Assembly: GCA_025345505.1 (NCBI GenBank)
Contig: JANVCC010000120.1
Coordinates: forward strand, 4,542,113 to 4,606,112
Direction: 5' to 3'
Origin: Todiramphus chloris collaris
Lineage: Eukaryota; Chordata; Aves; Coraciiformes; Alcedinidae
Length of the DNA: 64,000 nt
Part shown: piece by piece, positions 57,691-64,000 of the stretch
How the letters are laid out: each line of letters begins with the position of its first letter
Position numbering within the stretch: position 1 is the first letter of the stretch
Notes under the pieces: model-generated
Databases searched by the model: none
What the model was told of the DNA's origin: nothing
The model's input: only the letters and a program-made list of their open reading frames with translations
Made by a program: the position numbers and the translations under genes

Positions 57691-58479
57691 GTTTTGCTCA
57701 GTTAAAGCAAAACCCAACTGGAACGCTGCTCGGCGGAGGCGGCTCCGCGCAGCCTCGAGTGGGGATGAAGCCTCTGGGGACACGGGGCAGGGGGGTTGGG
57801 TTCAGTCCCCGGTTCGGTTGTTCCTCTCCTGGCTGTGATGGGGCTTTGCTTGATTTCCCTGCTGCTTTGGAGGGGGTGTCGTGGGACATTCGGCTCCAGT
57901 CACCTTAAAGGTGTTTGCTTTTCTGGCCATACTGTTAGGACCCTGGAGATGCCCCAAATTTTGCTCTAGTCTCGCAGCTTTTGCCTATTCCAGAAGCGCA
58001 TCAAGCTGTGGGGTGACCTCGGGCAATTCCCTGCCCGTGCCTCAGTTTCCCCACCTGTGAATTGGGCCAGGTGACACTTTGGGATGGGCTGCGCTGTTGA
58101 GCGGTGTGACCAGCAGGTCATTTCACAACACTGGTGAACAGAGCTGGAGGTCCTCCAGGCACTGATGCTCCCCTGGCACCAAGATGTTTCCTGCGCAGGG
58201 CTGTCTCCCTCTTCTCAACACTGCAGAAATACCAAAGGCTCAGGAAAAGCCGCATTTACCTAACGAGGCCGCATCTCCCTACGATCCTGAGGAAGGGCGT
58301 TGGATTGAACAGACAAATCCCAATACCAAGGAGGGGAAATTGTGGTGGTACCAGAAGCACACTAAAGCAATTAGTGGGCAGTGTTGCTGGGCTCCACTGT
58401 TAAATTCTGTGGTCACTCCCATTTAATGAAACCCCATCCCAACGAAGACACATCAGCTGTGACCTCCTCATACTTCACG

Positions 58480-58700
58480 TTGGCCACAGGCGCACCACAG
58501 CGGTATCAAGAGTGATTCGAGGCATTAAGGACAATTACTTATTACAGGAGGGCGCCTAATGAAAAAGCACAACCCAACTGACCAAACTGAGCGAGGCTGA
58601 ATTAATGGGAGTGTGGTTTATTCCTTTCCTCGCTCGTCGGGTTTAAATTACGGGTGTAGGGATGAAGTCTTCTGTTAATTAGTCTTTTCGGTAGAGGTTT
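58480..58700. promoter_or_regulatory. Candidate conserved noncoding element
   Basis: AAGAGTGATTCGAGGCATTA, GGACAATTACTTATTACAGG, GGGCGCCTAATGAAAAAGC and TTAATTAGTC words lie in single-copy DNA with no frame of interest. Confidence 0.28.
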
Positions 58701-58704
58701 CGTC

Positions 58705-59355
58705 CTTTGGGGTGAGCGGCTGCTTTGGGAGGTTTTTTGCTCCAGTCCGGGATGCACTGGGATGGGTTTTCTTTTGGGCTGGGGAGCTCTCAACCCAACC
58801 ACCCCAAGCACTCAGCATCCATCAGGGAAGCATTATTCCCTTCCCTGCCTTAAAACGCATCACAAACCCCTCCATGTTCTCATATATCTCATATATCAGG
58901 GCTGTGTAACAAGCTGAGTATCAATTTGCACTTAATTCACTCAGCTGAAATTCACGGGATTATTCCTGGGCAAGAGAAAAGTTCAGCCTGTTTATTCAAA
59001 TTCCCCTTCCTAACTGTTTCTTCCAAAGATGCTGCTGCTCTTGAACGTGCTGGGATTGTCCATGTGGCCGTTGCTGCTCTGCCTACTGCTCAGGAAGGGT
59101 CTTAGGTTTGCAAACACTGGTCCAGATGCAACTTTCAACCCCAAATCAGCCTGGCTGGGCCATTGGCTCATCCATAAAGTTTGTCTTTTTATTTTGCGGT
59201 GAGGCAGAGAAGTCTTTCTCTTGGAGAAAAAAAGCTTCCAATTTGCTCAGAAAGGAGATGTTTCTTTGGGGTTAAAATCAACTGACAACTGTGCTGCTGT
59301 GAAATGGGCACAGTATGGAAACGGTGCTGAAGAGCAGCTGCTCTGGTGGGTTTGT
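58705..59355. other. Intergenic DNA, no gene recognised
   Basis: Unique sequence of mixed composition before the last CR1 copy, with no recognised feature. Confidence 0.45.
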
Positions 59356-59357
59356 CC

Positions 59358-59742
59358 ATGAATCAGAGAATCAGAGAACTGTCAGGGTGGGAAGGGACCT
59401 TAAAGCTCACCCAGTTCCAGCCCCCCTGCCATGGGCAGGGACACCTCCCACTAGAGCAGGTTGCTCACAGCCCCAGCCAGCCTGGCCTTCAACACTGCCA
59501 AGGATGGGGCTTCCACCACCTCTCTGGGCAGCCTGGGCCAGGGTCTCACCACCCTCATGGGGAAGAAATTCCTCCTAATGTCCAACCTGAATCGACCTCT
59601 CTCTAGTTTTAATCCATTCCCTCCAGTCTTGTCACTGCCCCACAGCCTAAAAAGCCCCTCCCCAGCTTTCCTGTAGCCCCTTCAGATACTGGGAGGCCAC
59701 AATAAGGTCTCCCTGGAGCCTTCTCTTTTCCAGCCTGAAAGA
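59358..59742 (-). mobile_element. CR1 fragment (minus orientation)
   Basis: The tail GAATCAGAGAATCAGAGAAC is followed by AGGGACCTTAAAGCTCACCC, CCATGGGCAGGGACACCTCC, CTCTCTGGGCAGCCTGGGCC and GAAGAAATTCCTCCTAATG. It is of the same young subfamily as 17,123 and 22,880. Confidence 0.95.
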
Positions 59743-60019
59743 TCCTGGGCACAGTGGGTGAGGATTTTGCTCCGTGTTGTCTCCCCAGTCGCTGCAGCAG
59801 CATCCGCTGAGTCCACGGCCGTGCTGTTTGGAGAAGCCTGTGAGTCTCCTCGGCGCTTCCCCGCCCTGGCGACCCCTTAGCAGGAAAAAACCTGGAGAAT
59901 TGGTCAAACTGCCTTGTAGCCAAAACCATGGGAAGGTGGTTTTGGGCAGCACGGCGCACGCTGCCCGCCGGAGCCGTCCCCGCTCGCTTCCGCCTGCTCG
60001 GTGGCCACCGCCGCTCTTT

Positions 60020-60310
60020 GCTGCGCCGTATTTCAGAGCACTGACCGGTTAATTATGAATGGCGTAATAACCCACGGCTAATGAAGTACCGAGCCCTGCG
60101 GATGCAGCCGATGACCGCGTGCATTAGCTGCCGCTCGCTCCCGACGACTTAATAAAGCCCTCGTTATCCCCCGCCAGCCGGGAGCAGGGTTAGATCCCTG
60201 TTTAATAAAAAATTTCTAATGAAAAGATTCGGGCTAGCAAGCAAGGAAATGCGCTGGCCGCGGTCGCGAGTGTTTATGAGCTCGTGGGTGAGTTATTCGT
60301 AGGGCGTTTG
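60020..60310. promoter_or_regulatory. Candidate conserved noncoding element
   Basis: CpG-retaining, TAAT-rich single-copy sequence: GACCGGTTAATTATGAATGG, CGTAATAACCCACGGCTAAT, GACGACTTAATAAAGCCC and TTTCTAATGAAAAGATTCGG. It resembles the 57,200 block in style. No coding frame is evident. Confidence 0.35.
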
Positions 60311-60314
60311 TGCT

Positions 60315-63300
60315 CAGCTGAGGCTGCAGCCGCTGCTCGGGGTCGGGCTGGCTGCTTGTGCCCAGGGGAAGAACCTCCCTGCCCCACGATCTGAATCCCC
60401 CAGTTCAGGAGGCATCCCTAAAGGGGACTGCCTGGGATCTGTCGTGAGTTGGGCTAAGAAAGCTGCGGTGTTGGTCTTGCCACTGTGGTGAGGCTGGGTG
60501 GAGGTGGTAGCAGAGGCATCCTCAGCACTCACCCTGAGCACCCTGTGATCTCCAGGGATGGGGATGCAGCACTGGGATGCTCACGGGGAGCATGGGAGGA
60601 GAGGAGAGCTCAGGCTTCACCTGCTTCTTGGTTTGGGAAGCCATCAAAACCTGTTCCTTCGCTTTGCTTTGAGTTTTGGTGTTGTTTTGTTGGTTTGGGT
60701 GGGGGTTTTTTTTTGTTTTATGATTTTTTTTTTTTTCCCTTTTGCTTTTCCCTACAAAGCCAGTGCTGATCTAGGGTTTGTTCCTCCTTCTCTGTATCTA
60801 GGCCAGTCCAACCCCCTAGACCTGCCATTGGGGGCTCTGTGACCACCAGGAAGGGCCACCACTCCAAGGGCCGTGGGGCCCAGCACTGCGGCCAGCAAAG
60901 ACAAAGCATTGGGCTGGTGTCCCTGTCCCCACCCCACCAGCCCCCAAAGAGCCGTGGGACGGTAATTCAGCATAAACCCTCTCTAGAAAGAAAAATCCCC
61001 ACTGGGGTTTCTGCGGCTGGCTTTTTTCTTCAAGCTCCAGGTGGGGAGGGCACTGGAAGCCACGTCCCCTTCCCTCCCTCTGACCCCCCCCTCCCAGCAG
61101 CATCCTCTCCCACGAGGCCACCCCGGCGTGTTGGGGGCTACAAACCACCCCAGGGCCAGTGGCCAGCGGCCACTTCCCCAGCTCGGAGCAGACTTCTGCT
61201 TGGGGAGCGTGGCGGGGGGCCGGGGGTGTGCGAACCGCAGCCCCCCCGGCGCCGGAAGCTGCTGCGCGTCGCGTCTGCTGCAGCGCCGAGAAGAAAGGCC
61301 ATTTCTTGGGTTCAGGCAGCAGCTCTGTCTGCTGGGGTGGGGGAAACGCTCGCCTTCGCTATCGCTGGGGGACAGCACAGGGAGGGGATGCTGAGCCCTG
61401 GGGTCCTGCACACAGCCTGGCCCTGCTCTGGGAGGGGCTCCTCCATCCTCTTCACCCCTCTCTGTGGTCCTCGGAGCAAAAACCCCGGTGGTTTTTGGGG
61501 CAGTAAATGGTGCAAAGCCATCTCCGCCCTGGCCTGGTTCTCCAGCACCGGTGTCACCCCAGAGGGACACCCTGAGCGAGGGCTGGGGATCCCCAGAGCC
61601 CTTTCCTATTGTGGGGTCCACGGCTGCAGATGGGGGGGGGTTGGGTCAGATGGTGTTCGGGGTGAGCCAGGTCCCAGCCAGCCCCTGCACCGGGCTGGTT
61701 TCACATCAGTTATCTGGGTCACAGATAAGGTGACTCTTGGCCTGTGTCTTTGTGTCACCGCAAGGTTCCTGCAAAGTTCAGCGGCGTCTGCAGCCACCGG
61801 GGTTCGAATCCTTCAGAGCAGGGGGGAGCTGGAGCCACTGTCCCGCTCCCTGCCTGGCACCCGCTGCTCACACCTCGCTCTGCCACCGTCCCCTCCGTCC
61901 CCCCGTGGCACCCGGGCTGCCCACGCCAAGGGGGATGTGCAGCTCAGGCCCCGAGGGGTTTGGATTCCCCTTTAGCCTGGTAGGATGGCCTGGGGGAAGT
62001 AGCTTCAGCGCTAAAAGTTGTTGCTTTCTAAATTAAAACCGTAGGAAAAGTGATGCCTGAAATGAAGAGTTTCCTCCCAAGCCAAATGCAAACCTCGCTG
62101 TCTATTTTTCTCCCGCTTTCTGATCTGCTCTGTTGACTTTGAACCCTCAACGTCTTCTCCTTTAGTTCTCAAATTTGATAAGGAACTGAGAAAAACTGTA
62201 TTTTGGATGGATTCTTGCACCCAGAGCAGCCGGGGAAAAGCCAGCTCCTGTTTGCTGCCCCGGCTCAGTGCTGGAGCCCCCCATCACCTGCCACCCACCG
62301 CTGCCCTGCCCTTCCCCCTGGTACACACGAATGAAAGGTGACTCTGCAATTTATTTTCAGTGTTTGTTTGGTTTTTCTCCCCAGGGTTGAGTAACCTGCA
62401 AAGGCCGATCCCAAATGATGCACAATCTCGGAGCAGTTCTGTTTTGGGAGGAGACCTGGTGGTGCCTGCGCTGCCTGTGCCCCCCGTGTGCGTTGGCAGC
62501 ATCCGCTGAGGTGCCCCTGACCCCCGGGGTGTCTCTGCATGGACGTTGTCCCCTGGGAAAGCCACCTCCTGGCTCCTGCTGTGGTTCCTCACGGGTCAAA
62601 GCACCTGCTTGACCCCATGCCAGAGCTTGAAGGACCTTGCATCGCACAAAGGATGGCATTGAGAGAGCCAGAAACGTGTGGTTTTCACCCAGAAAAATGC
62701 CACTTCAACAGCCCGAGTCGCTCCAGCTTAGAGCCACCTCAGGTTTGTCAAGGTGCTGTCAACCCATGATGAACTGGGAGCACGTTGGTTTGTGCCTCGG
62801 TTTCCCCCATTGCTAAGACAACGACTGGAACCCTCTGCAGGGAACTCAAGGACTTGTGGGGGGAAAAGGCCTTTAGAAATCCTGGATGTGCATTTTCACC
62901 CTGCTCTGCTCCCCGTGGGCCAGGGGCAGAGCTGGGCTTCTCCAGGGGCCATGGGGACATGTCCCAGCCCTGCACTGGTGGCCAGAAGCTCCAGGGTCCC
63001 TCCCCAGGGACAGGCCTGGGGATGCTCCACCTCTGCAGGTCCCAGGGCTGCCCAGGGTCCCCTCAAGAGTCCCCTCCAGGTCAGAGCAGCCCTGAGCATC
63101 CCTCCTGCTCCCCCCTGAATGCGATACCATTTCAGATAAGAGGTTTGGGGTTTCTTTCTTTGGTTTCTCAAGGCAGGAGACAGTTTTCCTGTTTGAAGAG
63201 GAGAAAAAAATCCCTCTTTGGAGCTTCCTCTTAAAAGATCTGACCTTGATGTGCTACACTGGAGATAACTGTGCTTTGAGGGCAGTAATTGCTGCTGCTG

Positions 63301-63830
63301 GGGGCTGGGGTAGGTCCTATTTTTTTTTTTTTTTGTTTCTCTTTTTCTCCCCCCCCTCCTCCTCCTCTCTTGCTCTGCCTGTGACTCACCCAGCACAGCG
63401 AAGACACAAGTCCCTGCGTTCAGAGAAACCGCACGTCTGACGAAGTTTCCCACGGTCTGCTCTTTAAATAGCTGCCGCGAGCCGTGGCTGGACCACGACG
63501 GGGCTCGAGCAGCGCTTCCCCCATCCTCTTCCTCTCCCGCACGCCTTCCCCTTTCCCCCGTCACCCCAAAACACCCCGCGGACCCGGGGGGCGGATTTTT
63601 CCCAGCGTGAAGCCATCGCTGCTTCACCCCCGAACCCCTCAGCGCTGCCCTGAAGTCTCCCCCGGGGGGGACCCTGTGGTGCTGACCAGGGGTTCTCTGC
63701 CCAGGTTGGTGGCCAAGTCCCGGCTCTTGGTGGCCATCCCCTGCCAGCTCTGTCCCCATCACCTGCCTTCGTGACAAGAGCCCCGTGGTGCTGCTTCCGC
63801 CCGGGGCTCACTCGCGGTGCCGCTGAGCTC
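60315..63830. other. Intergenic GC-rich DNA, no gene recognised
   Basis: T-rich runs lie at 60,705-60,740 and 63,320-63,335. A CpG-dense patch at about 61,190-61,330 contains ACCGCA (61,234-61,239), and another ACCGCA lies at 63,428-63,433. Long open frames occur here as expected from high GC, but without domains. If RUNX3 follows to the right, this is its far upstream flank. Confidence 0.4.
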
Positions 63831-63835
63831 TTGCT

Positions 63836-63848
63836 AAAAAAGTTTAAA

Positions 63849-63879
<31 letters not shown>

Positions 63880-63906
63880 GAAGAAGAAAGCAAGAAAAAA
63901 AAAAAA
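63836..63906. repeat. Purine tract: A27 followed by (GAA)n and A12
   Basis: Twenty-seven A (63,850-63,876) lead into GAAGAAGAAGAAAG and a second A-run. It is simple sequence; no target-site duplication or retroposed body was recognised to its left. Confidence 0.9.
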
Positions 63907-64000
63907 CTAGTGGTGAGAAAGGAAAGAGCGTGCCAGGGGCCCTCTCCCCACCTCTTTCCAGTAAGCGAGAGCGGCGAGCGCAGGGGGGGCTTTCTGAGAA

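Noticed and set aside
61801-61811. GGTTCGAATCC, a perfect tRNA B-box
   Set aside because: The flanking bases do not form a proper T-stem (two G-T wobbles and a mismatch), and no A-box or acceptor stem is found 5' of it. At most it is an orphan TFIIIC-type site; chance is likelier.
60839-61975. Open frame of 378 codons on the plus strand in the gene-free region
   Set aside because: The translation is Pro/Gly/Ser/Arg-rich with no domain, and both strands are open in places as expected from high GC. There is no splice partner, Kozak-plus-promoter context or homologue that I recognise.
62896-63777. Open frame of 293 codons on the minus strand
   Set aside because: Lysine/arginine and glycine runs come from simple sequence (poly-T and CTCCTC tracts). 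No family is recognised.
63240-64000. Possible first exon or distal promoter of RUNX3 at the right edge
   Set aside because: One ACCGCA word and CpG-rich text are suggestive, but I see no sequence encoding the known RUNX3 N-terminus, so no exon can be claimed.

Overview
The window is vertebrate nuclear DNA, almost certainly from a bird. At least twelve pieces of the avian/reptilian LINE CR1 carry its typical 3' tail (variants of the word ATAGAATCATAGAAT). Introns are short, CpG islands are dense, and the gene order matches the avian microchromosome block around the Rh blood-group gene. I reconstructed four protein-coding genes exon by exon. In all four, splice phases agree and the frames stay open to a recognisable end.

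Layout. Positions 1-1,400 are a CpG-rich promoter region with seven CCAAT boxes in one orientation. Its gene lies off the left edge or is noncoding; by synteny it may be MACO1. Positions 3,956-12,821 (+) hold the Rh blood-group gene (RHCE/RHD orthologue, 10 exons, 407 aa). Positions 15,340-18,049 (-) hold TMEM50A (6 coding exons, 157 aa), tail-to-tail with RH. Positions 18,100-19,050 are a CpG island shared head-to-head by TMEM50A and RSRP1. Positions 18,943-23,969 (+) hold RSRP1 (6 exons, 399 aa, or 339 aa from an internal start). Positions 25,028-27,706 (-) hold SYF2 (7 coding exons, 254 aa), tail-to-tail with RSRP1. From about 28 kb to 64 kb I find no convincing protein-coding gene. That stretch holds CR1 fragments, simple repeats, two small minisatellites, a 10-N assembly gap and several AT-rich blocks that look like conserved noncoding or enhancer DNA. 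In known vertebrate maps RUNX3 is the next gene past SYF2, so this is plausibly its upstream regulatory domain; RUNX3 itself is not visible here.

How the genes relate. RH encodes a polytopic red-cell membrane protein of the Amt/Rh family. TMEM50A is a small four-pass membrane protein that travels with RH in vertebrates. RSRP1 (an RS-domain protein) and SYF2 (a spliceosome component) both belong to RNA splicing. The four genes form two convergent pairs with CpG-island promoters between or outside them.

Most worth checking: the mixed channel residues in the Rh protein (one conserved pore histidine kept, the other a phenylalanine), a perfect three-unit heat-shock element in the RSRP1/TMEM50A promoter, an N-terminal extension of RSRP1 open across two introns, a candidate poison exon in RSRP1, and the CCAAT array at the left edge. 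I found no wholly new system.
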